From contig CAMPET010000285.1 of assembly GCA_946803715.1 (NCBI GenBank), positions 69,610 through 84,080 of the forward strand: 14,471 nt of DNA, read 5' to 3'. This document shows positions 7,372 through 14,471 of the stretch, piece by piece (the stretch's first letter is position 1; the number at the start of each line of letters is the position of its first letter). The translations under genes were made by a program, and so were the position numbers. Source of the stretch: Beroe ovata (Eukaryota; Ctenophora; Nuda; Beroida; Beroidae). Under the pieces are notes generated by a model. The model made no database searches. It worked only from the letters and a program-made list of their open reading frames with translations, and was not told the DNA's origin.

Positions 7372-7980
7372 AAACCGTGTATCTCGGCCATCCTGCAGCA
7401 AGAAAATTTGATGGAAAGAGTCTGGCTGCTCCCGGCTGCTGAAATATTAGACTTGGTGAAGTCATACGACTTCACCGATGAGGAGACAGCACAGATGCTA
7501 CGTGGAGGTGTTTTTGACGGGCAGTATCTCCATCTCAAAGTCGATGAACACATGGGTAAGGTCATCATGATTCATATGCTTTCTCCAGGATTTCCTCACA
7601 CATTTGACTTACTTTTCCAAAATGTTCCAGAATAATGAAAACACACAAGCAGATTATTTCATGTTGTGGAGGAACTGGTGCTGGGGAAGAACACCTGAAA
7701 CAGCTCGTGCTCTACCGAATTATGATAATTTCCTCAACAGTGATTTATCAGAGGGGTTTCTAATCCCGTTGATTAAGAACACACGATCAGAGACATCCAC
7801 TGCAGGACTCCGAGATACCCGACAGTCTTGTGACGAGGCATTTCTGAGTGCGTTAGTTGAATCTGTTAAGTGGTGGTTCAGTGAGGATACCCCAATACGA
7901 TGAAATACGTGGTGCTGACATCTTGTTGAACGATTTGTGCGACTCATTCATTGATAGAATAGAGCGTGTGCTGTTCTGTC
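7372..7980 (+). pseudogene. Zinc-finger/transposase-like gene relic, 3' part
   Basis: Three frames carry one protein in pieces. First, about 7372-7632 includes MERVWLLPAAEILDLV and FDGQYLHLKVDEH, and ends in TAA at 7633-7635. Second, about 7632-7895 includes NYDNFLNSDLSEGF and FLSALVESVKWWFSED. Third, after a shift near 7895, YDEIRGADILLNDL continues to about 7976. The FDGQYLHL block is, from memory, characteristic of the same transposon-like family as the upstream part, normally lying after the ADKDT block, so order and strand agree. A CAG at 7396-7398 could be the acceptor for the intron opened at 6794. Frameshifts and stops show it is dead. The family assignment needs a database search. 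Confidence 0.5.
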
Positions 7981-8039
7981 TACAAGGCCTCAATTATATA
8001 TAGATGATGTATTTCGGCACATTGCCAGCCCCACCGTGG

Positions 8040-8380
8040 TCCGTGGGTTCTCAATCAGACTGGAGGACAGACCTTCTCATACTTCGGAACACCATAAGGC
8101 GAATTCAAGACAAGGTATAGCAATCACACAAGCTCCTTTCGCCACGAGAGTAAGAGGAACAGAACAGAACTGTCCAAGAAGGTTTGGGAGCTGAAGGAGT
8201 CGGGGAAAGAGTACTTGCTGACGTGGGAGATAGCAAAGAAAGCGTTCACCTATAAGGGTGGAGCAACCAAATGCGACCTCTGTCTTACCGAAAAGCTGCT
8301 GATTGTAACAAATCAGTCAATAAAAGAACTGAAATGATTTCAAAATGTCGCCATAGAAATAAATTTTTGTCAAGGAAATG
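8040..8380 (+). pseudogene. Penelope-like element C-terminal GIY-YIG endonuclease relic
   Basis: Plus-strand codons read YFGTP, a TAA stop at 8095-8097, then GEFKTRYSNHTSSFRHES, ELSKKVWELK, TWEIAKKA, KCDLCLTEK and, after one frameshift near 8310, NKRTEMISKCRHRNKF. This order is that of the endonuclease domain that follows the reverse transcriptase in Penelope-like retroelements: a YIG-type strand (here YFG), the Arg-containing TRY helix, LSK-WELK, the Cys pair with LTEK, and the conserved CRHRNK end. The reverse transcriptase itself is not present upstream, as expected for a 5'-truncated copy. It lies downstream of FUN14 exon 3 as that minus-strand gene reads, so it may sit in the next intron, in the opposite orientation. 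The stop and frameshift make it non-functional. Confidence 0.8.
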
Positions 8381-8407
8381 TTTTTAACCACTCATGGGCG
8401 TGTCCTC

Positions 8408-8436
8408 AAATTTCAAAATTTCAAAATTTCAAATTT
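8408..8436. repeat. AT-rich 8-bp tandem repeat
   Basis: About three copies of TTTCAAAA stand just beyond the Penelope-like coding end, where the 3' end of that element is expected. Confidence 0.6.
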
Positions 8437-8917
8437 TTTAATTACTATTGGAAGTTGTTCAAAAGCATGATTTGGGACATTATTTATGAAGGAGTAACTG
8501 TTGATTAATGATGATTTATGTCAGCTAGTCTTAGATGCTTGATGATCGGGCAACCGTGAAACAAATTGTACATCTCCAACAGTGTTGTATCTCTTAGTTA
8601 GCTAACGGACAATATAGCCAAAACAAAGTTTGTACAACTTCAGCTACACAAAGTTTTAGCTATATAGTCCTACAATCATTCAATCCATGGACCTGGGAGA
8701 AATTCGGTATGATGATTGTGTGAGAGACTGTTTTACATGGATTTAACCTTTTCATACATTCATGATCACATTTTGAGTATCATGGAGCCAGTATCCTTCC
8801 GTGGGAGAGGAGAAGAATGTATAGTTTAGAATATTCATTTTGGTTCATGGAAACTTTTTTACCGAGAAGTTGTGTTTATTGCAGTCAATTTCTATGTTAA
8901 TCATTCATGACAGGTAC
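8437..8917. other. No recognised gene; probable FUN14 intron
   Basis: This lies directly downstream, on the minus strand, of FUN14 exon 3, whose last codon is split by a GTACCT donor. I searched for the expected next exon, the final helix and the Gly-rich transmembrane end of FUN14, and found none. One acceptor-like CAG near 8690 would give only a few residues before a stop. Confidence 0.45.
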
Positions 8918-9698
8918 CTTCCTTGATGTCTTCGATTGTTTCATGAACTTTGCTCCAGTTTATTTTGATATAACCTGCTTGAGAAGCGCCCTGAAATTAA
9001 ATTCATTCCAGACATCAAGAACACACACACAAACACTGAAACACGCACTCACACACACACACACACACACACACAATACAAACAAACACTGAAACACGCA
9101 CTCACCCAACACAAACATACACTGAAAGACGCACAGTATGGACTATAATGGAAGCTAACAAAACGCGCATACGCGGCGCGCGTTTTAAATCAGGAAATGC
9201 GCGAGTTCATCTTCAATAATATGTCACAAGGATTTCGCGCCAGAGTTTAACTTTGTCACAATCGTATCGTGAGATAGCATTTTAGTGACTCAACTACTGA
9301 ATCTCACATTCTCACGTAGCGAGTGACAGTTCTGCTCTCATGGGGCAAACTACATAACTTCAGTTACTCTGGATATGGCAGAACGTAGAGCATGCCGTTT
9401 AATGTAATCTGGGTAACATTTGACAGGCTTATACCAAGTTTACAAATACCTGAATAACAAGGTATCCCAGGACTGCTGTGGCTGCAGCATATTTACTGAC
9501 CTTCTTGAATAGGTATCCGGAGCACCTGCAAAGATTATGCAACTGTCAGTGAAATGATCTATTTCAGTAGTACATGTTATTCAAAAGCTGATACGTTATG
9601 ATATATGTTGGTCAGATGTTACATTTCCTTACTCACACCCCAGATACAGCTCCCATTGCCATTTCATTCTTGGTCGTCTGTCGTTCTTTACTCGACAT
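8918..9698 (-). CDS. FUN14-domain protein, three exons, 3' end missing
   Basis: Exon 1 (9637-9698) starts at ATG 9696-9698 and encodes MSSKERQTTKNEMAMGAVSG. Exon 2 (9450-9525) gives CSGYLFKKVSKYAAATAVLG and on to LVIQ. Exon 3 (8918-8990) gives GASQAGYIKINWSKVHE and on to IKE. Donors are GTGAGT, GTATTT and GTACCT, and all acceptors end in AG. The phases join cleanly, the first junction making a Val codon. The joined pattern G-x-x-(S/T)-G-x-C-x-G-(F/Y)-L-F-x-K-V, a hydrophobic segment ending in Gln, then A-S-x-x-G-Y-(I/V)-x-(I/V)-x-W is the FUN14 signature. FUNDC1/2 relatives are mitochondrial outer-membrane proteins, and FUNDC1 is a mitophagy receptor. The N-terminal LC3-binding tail of FUNDC1 is absent or lies in an unseen exon. 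The final helix and last membrane segment were not found. Intron 2 holds an (AC)n tract. It looks functional so far as seen. Confidence 0.85.
9031..9105. repeat. (AC)n microsatellite flanked by 22-bp direct repeats
   Basis: An uninterrupted AC tract spans 9051-9074. The same 22 bases occur at 9031-9052 and 9084-9105, and a diverged third copy follows at about 9116-9134. All lie inside intron 2 of the FUN14 gene. Confidence 0.9.
9160..9186. repeat. CGCG hairpin
   Basis: AAAACGCGC (9160-9168) is the exact reverse complement of GCGCGTTTT (9178-9186), with a 9-base loop. It lies in FUN14 intron 2 and resembles the other CG-rich palindromes of the window. Confidence 0.8.
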
Positions 9699-10153
9699 AA
9701 CACAGTCTATATGATTGAGTTAGCAGTTAGAAAAGACATTTGTCAAGACACCAATTTGCATAATTGAACAAGAAAAAATAAGCAGGAAGCTGATTAGAGT
9801 TCACACAAGAGTGCATATAGTTTTATGGTAAAATCTCAAAAAAATGGCAGTTACAAATCGATATATGTGCATCAAAGTCCAACATGTCACACACTGTCAC
9901 AGCTGAGAACACAATTACAAGGGGTATCATGACTAAGCTTCTCCCCACTCACTATTGCATCCTTGCAAAGTGATCACGTGAGCACTGATCACCATGTTAT
10001 TAATTTGGTTCAGGAACACAAGGAAATGTGATCTCCGGGGTAATTAGTTCGTGCACAACCGCGCTAGACTTATACCCCGGGTTTCAGATTAGCAGCGCTA
10101 AACTTTGGTTGACCTAGCAGCGCTAGATTTGATAATACGTACGTACGGCATCC
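9699..10153. other. FUN14 upstream region; hAT-like scrap and short palindromes
   Basis: This is the 5' flank of the FUN14 gene on the minus strand. A TAA in frame 24 bases before its ATG, and an AG six bases after a pyrimidine-poor tract, leave open whether an upstream exon exists. On the plus strand, 9858-9881 matches the hAT pseudogene at 10619-10642 in 23 of 24 bases and encodes RYMCI, a scrap of a second copy. Near 10090-10130 the motif AGCAGCGCTA occurs twice as short palindromes. No promoter motif can be assigned. Confidence 0.5.
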
Positions 10154-11800
10154 TTGTTGAGGATGAGCAGCCCTTATCGAATATGCCGAAAAGAGGACAC
10201 GAGGCCCCTATATGGGATCACTTCACTGTCGACTTCAGGTGGCAAGTGGAATTACTGCTCGGAGTGCTATAAGATGAGCACATTGACAAATTCCTCTCTG
10301 TCAAGAACAAGTATACTACCAAGATTCAGCCTAAGACATCAGAATCAAGAAGAGCCGGAAGCAGACACCTATAACCTCCGTGAAAAGCAAGGCTCAGGAG
10401 GAATGGTGAGGGTTTTCATTTTATCAGGCATCTTCCTCGGAGCTCGTGAAGGAGTTTATGCGAATGAAAGGGTTTATTCCTTACACCTCTCACAACACAG
10501 TGAAAGTGTTTGAGCATTACCACCAGGCTCAGGATAACACAATCACCGAGATTCAGTCAGCAAAGGAGAAGGGCGAGATGTTCTCCTTAACATTCGACAA
10601 GTACACGGGGAAAAATTGTCGATATATGTGCATCAACGTCCATCAGCGTGGAGGCAAGAGGTGGAATCAAGGTTTGGTTCGTGTATGGGGGAGCCGAAAG
10701 ATTGAAGAAGATAGATGATAAAAGGTTGGATGATCATGGGATGATATCATCACTGTCACAACAGATAGAGCTGACGTCATGCTGAAGTTAGGACGCTTGC
10801 TACCACGCTATCTGTATCTGTCTCAGTCACACTTTTCACTTGGTGGTGACCAATGTAAACTTCATTTTCAGGCAGAAGAATAGGTACTCTCGCCAGCTGA
10901 GGGAAACCATTATATTGGCGATGATTCTGGTAGTGAAGATAAGGATGACGATGACGAGTGTCCTAACTCCTATCATCGCCCACGATACCATCTCATATTC
11001 ACTTATCTCTGAATGCACGCATTGATCCAGCTGTGAAGAAAGTGCGACACAGTAAACAAGTTTAGAAGGAGTCCAGTGAGGAATGATGCTCTCCAGAAAG
11101 CTGGCAGGGAAGAGCTCGGTAATGAGATATCTCTCCTTCAAGATTGCCGGACCAGATGGTCAAGCATGATAGCAATGTTAGAACGGCATTTCAAGCTCGA
11201 GAATGTCATCAATAAAGTTCTTGAGGAAAGACATCCTGCAAACTGGACGAGACTGTGTCCTCTGTCATCAAGGATACTGTGCGATGTTTGGCACGATGTT
11301 TGGAACGTGTGACAAAGTTCCTGTGCAAACAAAACTTGGCTGCAGCTGAGAGGACAATAAGCTTCGTTGAGAAGGAGTTAGAGAAAATCGACAGCGATAT
11401 TGCCTGGGAACTCCTTACTTCACTCCAGATGAGGTACAGCAAGAGAAGGAACGAATTCCTTGTCACAGGAATGAAGTTCCTTGATTCAAGTTCTCTGACA
11501 AACAAACGGTATCACTTGCATTCAAGAGCAATTGTTTGACCAATAACCAATTGTTTGCTCCTGTACCCGACCCCTCTCCACCTGATGTACAGGATGCTAC
11601 ACCAGAGGTGGATGATCTTCCAAAGAAGTTTTTATGATTTTTTCACTCTGGATCTGATATTTCTAATGATAAACGCTCTGAGTTCTGTTCCACCTACTTG
11701 TGTGCAAGCAGAGCATGTATTTTCCGTGACTGGTTTGTTTTTGACAGAACTGAGAAGCAAGCGGCGTGCTTAGACACAAGATATACTTAACTACTTGATT
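10154..11800 (+). pseudogene. BED-type hAT transposase pseudogene
   Basis: Pieces in several frames line up in hAT order. A BED-like start holds PIWDHFTV (from about 10210) and CSEC (10256-10267). Next are KEFMRMKGFIPYTS (about 10447), FSLTFDKYTGKN with the first expected catalytic Asp, and RYMCINVH. Then come DIITVTTDRADVM with the second Asp at 10764-10766, CLSHTFHLVVTNV near 10830, and SPVRNDALQ followed by LLQDCRTRWSSM (11070-11170), the RW block. At the end is ALSSVPPTCVQAEHVFSVTG (about 11680-11740), which is the hATC dimerisation motif. The transposase would cut and paste DNA with 8-bp target duplications. Frameshifts and stops (for example near 10530, 10715, 11025, 11310, 11540 and TAG at 11771-11773) make it dead. 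Terminal inverted repeats were not found by eye. Confidence 0.85.
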
Positions 11801-11989
11801 TCAAAGAAATCTCAGTCAATCAATATTTTCGTATCGAACTGTATCAGACTTCATTTTTTGGAGCAATGAATATTGTAGGTATACCTTAGTTGTACTTATT
11901 AAGATCTGTACCAATAAGACGTGTACAATTTAAATGGTAGGACTCTCACCACTCACCATAAGGCTTTTAACGTGTTTTGTTTCAGTGAC
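11801..11989. other. Spacer between hAT relic and LINE fragment
   Basis: AT-rich and without coding signal. A pyrimidine-rich TTTTGTTTCAG near 11974-11984 looks like a splice acceptor in front of the following open stretch, but a stop follows at once in the frame of the main ORF, so I give it little weight. Confidence 0.35.
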
Positions 11990-12767
11990 GAAGTGAGAAA
12001 CGAAAAAATATTCACCTGCACCACCTCATACTCCATCGGACCTCAACCTATCCCTGTCATCCTTATCATCCCCACTGCACAGCACCTCCCAAATCTTCAG
12101 TCCTATCCAACCCAGTCATGATGATGGAGTAACCTCGTCCCAGGAGCTAATGTGTGCAATACAAAAAATGCGAACAGAAGAAGAGCTGTGGTCCTCAGTT
12201 CAGGATTTCACAGTTACAGGGGTTGGCGTTGAAACCCCTACGGTAAAGGAAAAGTTGATAACCCCACCAGTTAAAGAAGAACGAGCCTGGTCTGAGGCAG
12301 AGCAGACTGTCATGGAAAGGCTTGATAACATCGGTTTTGATCAAGACACTCAGCCCATGAATGTCAACGAGGAAGTGGACACATTCAAAGAAGTGATTTT
12401 CGAAACCTTCAAAGAGAAATTTGGTGTGAAAGACAGAAAGACTGACCAGAAGAAGCGGTCAAAAGAATACATTGACTCTCAGAAAAGAGGAGTAAGGCGT
12501 AAGAAGAAGGAGTCAAAGAAGAAGTTCAAAACCCTCATCAGAGAATGTGCCAGCCAAAACAGCATTGAAGAGGAACGGAGAAATTGGCACAGGCTTGTTA
12601 GACTTCATAACAAGCTGAGGCTTCAAGAAATGGAGGTCAGAAATATTGACAAGCAAGCTGAAAACAACACCGAGTTCGACCGAAACCCCTTTGAATTCGT
12701 GAAGAACAATGTGACCAAAGGAGAAAGTAGACGTATTGAACCACGTTCAAGTCTTGANCCAATATGA
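11990..12767 (+). pseudogene. LINE ORF2 fragment: linker before the reverse transcriptase
   Basis: The frame is open from about 11990, through a Ser/Pro-rich stretch, past ATG 12150 to a TGA at 12765-12767. The highly charged second half (a Lys/Arg/Glu-rich coiled coil with KKRSKEYIDSQKRG and WHRLVRLHNKLRLQE, then FDRNPFEFVKNNV) resembles the linker between endonuclease and reverse transcriptase in LINE ORF2 proteins, where an aromatic-Lys/Arg-x-P-F/Y-x-F block precedes the polymerase. Neither enzyme domain is present. The frame ends just after an N at 12758, so the reverse transcriptase may have been lost by deletion or at an assembly join. It differs clearly from the LINE at the left. Another possibility is an unrelated coiled-coil protein; the assignment is tentative. 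Confidence 0.45.
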
Positions 12768-13500
12768 CAACAGGACAAAAATTGAAAAGACAATCTCACA
12801 CTTATGTTGATGAACAAATGTACAGGCATAACAGAAGCAACAACAGCTCATAGAAATGAGAGTGCAGGAAATCTGCACATGTGAATTCCCTTGACTTGAG
12901 TCTTGCACAGACCATAGTTGATGCAAGCTTTGCGGACAATTAGTCGACTTGACCTGATACACACTTGACACAAAAATTTCATGAAGGAGCATTTGGAAAC
13001 AAATCCACCATATCATAAAATTGACATGCTGAGTGATGATTGCATTTGACCACTGACTGTAGGACTTTTACCTAATGTCAGGGCTGAGCAATCAAGATTG
13101 TGCTGAGGGATAAAATCCTGTGAGCAAGGGTAAAAAGGGCAGAGCAATCCAACAAAACATGTTGCTGCATTTTGTGACCTAAATGGCAAATACTACACTG
13201 CCTAACTCATTTTTCTACATAATACCACCTTTCTGTTAGATAGGATAGGATAAGATTAAAATTATGGTATTGAACCATCAATATTCTCATTCAAGCAGTA
13301 TGTGGACTGAAAAGCAGTTGTAGACTCGAAAAACCTGACGAGTGCAGCAAGGTATATGTCGGGTCACGCATCCCTATACTGGCTAGGAACACTTTCAAAA
13401 GATTATTTTTGATAAGGCGTGGCTGAACTTGACCTGATTAATCGTTGTTAATCTGTCGGACGTTGTTAATGAGCGCACAAAATGAAATCGTAATTTAGTG
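12768..13500. other. No recognised gene
   Basis: No coding or RNA gene is seen. Minor repeats are a GATAG/GATAA-like tract near 13234-13255 and two copies of CGTTGTTAAT at 13443-13452 and 13461-13470. Confidence 0.5.
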
Positions 13501-13502
13501 GA

Positions 13503-13625
13503 TTGTCAGATTTCATAATTTGGATTTCTGTTCTTCGCGCGCGCAGCTTCATCGATCAAGGCCTGTTTCGGCCTTCGATGAAGGCGCGCGCGCAATAAAC
13601 AGAGCTCAGATATAAAATCTGACAA
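13503..13625. repeat. 123-bp hairpin element with CG-rich stem
   Basis: The outer ends TTGTCAGATTT (13503-13513) and AAATCTGACAA (13615-13625) are perfect reverse complements. Inside are GCGCGCGC blocks and a CTTCATCGATCAAGGCC arm facing GGCCTTCGATGAAG, with 3 bases missing on one side. The middle of the arms is diverged. This is the build of a small foldback or MITE; no target duplication was recognised. Confidence 0.75.
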
Positions 13626-13674
13626 GATAGGTAAACAGTTCATTATGATTTGTACTTGTCAGGCGATGCTAAAC

Positions 13675-13709
13675 TGCTGATGCATGCCGCGAAGCGGCTT
13701 GCGTCAGCA
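13675..13709. repeat. 35-bp palindrome
   Basis: TGCTGATGCATGCCGC faces GCGGCTTGCGTCAGCA across a 3-base loop, with 2 mismatches. It ends one base before the second copy of the 56-bp repeat. Confidence 0.8.
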
Positions 13710-13710
13710 T

Positions 13711-13766
13711 TGTGCACACGTTGCGCGCCCCTGTTCTACTCAGTGAACTGAAAAGTCGTAGAAAGG
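13711..13766. repeat. 56-bp direct repeat, copy 2
   Basis: Identical to 6850-6905 in the same orientation, 6861 bases away. It is bracketed here by a palindrome on each side (13675-13709 and 13786-13819), unlike copy 1. Confidence 0.9.
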
Positions 13767-13785
13767 GGCACAGGTATTAGGACTA

Positions 13786-13819
13786 ATTAGGCGCGCGACC
13801 GATTTGGTCGCGCGCTAAT
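13786..13819. repeat. CG-rich perfect hairpin
   Basis: GCGCGCGACC (13791-13800) and GGTCGCGCGC (13806-13815) pair perfectly around a GATTT loop. ATTAG and TAAT on either side extend the stem with a one-base bulge. Confidence 0.85.
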
Positions 13820-13896
13820 CACTCATAAGGACTAACACTTTTCCATTTTCTACCAGAAAAAGTGATGGCACCATACGTAAAGTCCAAACATGTATT

Positions 13897-13902
13897 TTTA
13901 TT
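13897..13902 (-). terminator. Possible poly(A) signal AATAAA
   Basis: AATAAA on the minus strand lies about 115 bases downstream of the stop codon of the possible terminal exon at 14018-14140. A hexamer alone is common by chance in AT-rich DNA, so it counts only with that exon. Confidence 0.3.
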
Positions 13903-14017
13903 AGCAAAACCACATAACACATTGTGCATTATACATTCAACTCAAGTACTGAAAGCAAAATGACTTCACCGTGGCAATGCTGAGACAATCTGAAATCCCT
14001 TGGTTGAATTGCGGCTT

Positions 14018-14140
14018 TTAACAAATATTATGTAACCTCGATTGAAGAGCACGTTCAATGTTCATGTCAGATATCAATCGGAATCCAAGAAACTCATCCG
14101 AACTTGATTCTTCACTGAGGACTCTTGGAGTGCCTTTACT
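14018..14140 (-). CDS. Possible 3' terminal exon of an unknown gene
   Basis: On the minus strand a 40-codon open stretch reads GTPRVLSEESSSDEFLGF and then ISDMNIERALQSRL, ending in TAA at 14018-14020. Its composition (acidic Ser cluster, then an amphipathic helix) looks protein-like, and AATAAA follows at 13897-13902. Upstream the frame is closed by TAA at 14141-14143, so it would need a splice acceptor between the two; AG occurs there but lacks a pyrimidine tract. I recognise no family. It may be a chance open frame. Confidence 0.25.
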   Translation of the reverse strand, partial: SKGTPRVLSEESSSDEFLGFRLISDMNIERALQSRLHNIC

Positions 14141-14143
14141 TTA

Positions 14144-14471
14144 TGTGTACTTCCTTCTCTTCTTACCCCACTGCATCTCAGCAAAAAATCCTGAGAAAGA
14201 ACTATGTATAGTATTTAGCAAGTCCCTCCTGTTGATACTTCGAATATGATGCTTAGAGGGGGATATTATGATGGTATTAACGTGGATCTTTTGGATCAGG
14301 GGATATCATGATGTACAGCAGTCACCAGTGTGATGATGTGATGAAAAGTAAGAGTAGTTTATAGTTCAACAGCAAGAAACATATTATGCTAATATGCAAT
14401 CATCACTGATGCAATCTTCACTGATATCGAGAAAATCATAGAACAAAGAGCACAAATGCACAAACACAGCC
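14144..14471. other. No recognised feature
   Basis: The right end has no coding region that I can support. GGATATTATGATG (about 14262) and GGATATCATGATG (about 14301) are similar short repeats. Confidence 0.4.

Noticed and set aside
7268-7568. Two overlapping minus-strand ORFs
   Set aside because: They are antisense shadows of the plus-strand relic that carries the FDGQYLHL block.
8680-8695. Acceptor-like CAG on the minus strand as the start of FUN14 exon 4
   Set aside because: It would add only about four residues before a stop and lacks the family's C-terminal pattern.
8907-9092. Plus-strand ORF of 61 codons ending in Thr-His repeats
   Set aside because: It is antisense to FUN14 exon 3 and then reads through the AC microsatellite.
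9330-9420. Minus-strand stretch DYIKRHALRSAISRV as FUN14 exon 3
   Set aside because: It resembled the GYI region, but its phase does not join exon 2 and the true exon at 8918-8990 matches far better.
13675-13766. tRNA-like or snRNA-like fold
   Set aside because: Palindromes are present, but no tRNA A/B box pattern or known ncRNA motif is seen.
1-14471. CRISPR array, bacterial operon or prophage
   Set aside because: No regular spaced repeats; spliced exons and eukaryotic transposon families rule out a prokaryotic reading.

Overview
The window reads as nuclear DNA of an invertebrate animal, most likely a marine, early-branching one; the species cannot be named from this sequence. The reasons are a spliced FUN14-domain gene in small exons, a CR1-like non-LTR retrotransposon whose ORF1 carries a PHD-like finger, a Penelope-like element tail with a GIY-YIG endonuclease, a BED/hAT transposase relic, and many GC-rich palindromes and foldbacks. 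Apart from the FUN14 gene, almost everything recognisable is mobile DNA.

Layout. 1-4088 (minus): a nearly complete CR1-like LINE. Its ORF2 (endonuclease plus reverse transcriptase) is intact and its ORF1 (PHD-like finger, CCCH finger, coiled coil) is open, but no ATG is seen at the ORF1 start. Two copies of a 9-bp tail repeat lie at the left edge. 4086-4360: a 27-bp motif repeated 172 bp apart, then a 27-bp minisatellite. 4361-5010: no recognised gene. 5011-5540: a 530-bp foldback with 244-bp arms about 98% identical. 6080-7980 (plus): a broken zinc-finger/transposase-like gene. 8040-8380 (plus): the C-terminal end of a Penelope-like element. 8918-9698 (minus): three exons of a FUN14-domain gene. 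10154-11800 (plus): a hAT transposase pseudogene. 11990-12767 (plus): a linker fragment of another LINE ORF2. 13500-13820: a cluster of hairpins including one copy of a 56-bp repeat also found at 6850. 14018-14140 (minus): a possible 3' terminal exon with a poly(A) signal downstream.

The strongest unexpected observation is in the LINE. ORF2 lies in the -1 frame relative to ORF1 and overlaps it by about 235 bases. It has no in-frame ATG until after its first catalytic endonuclease motif. At the very start of the overlap, in the correct codon phase, stands the heptamer T TTT TTA, followed 9-10 bases later by an 8-bp perfect stem (9 with a G-U pair). This is the layout of a programmed -1 ribosomal frameshift. 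It would make a fused ORF1-ORF2 protein that keeps the zinc fingers but loses the coiled coil.

Single N bases at 4285, 5255 and 12758 all fall where sequence organisation changes abruptly, so structures touching those points may partly reflect assembly.
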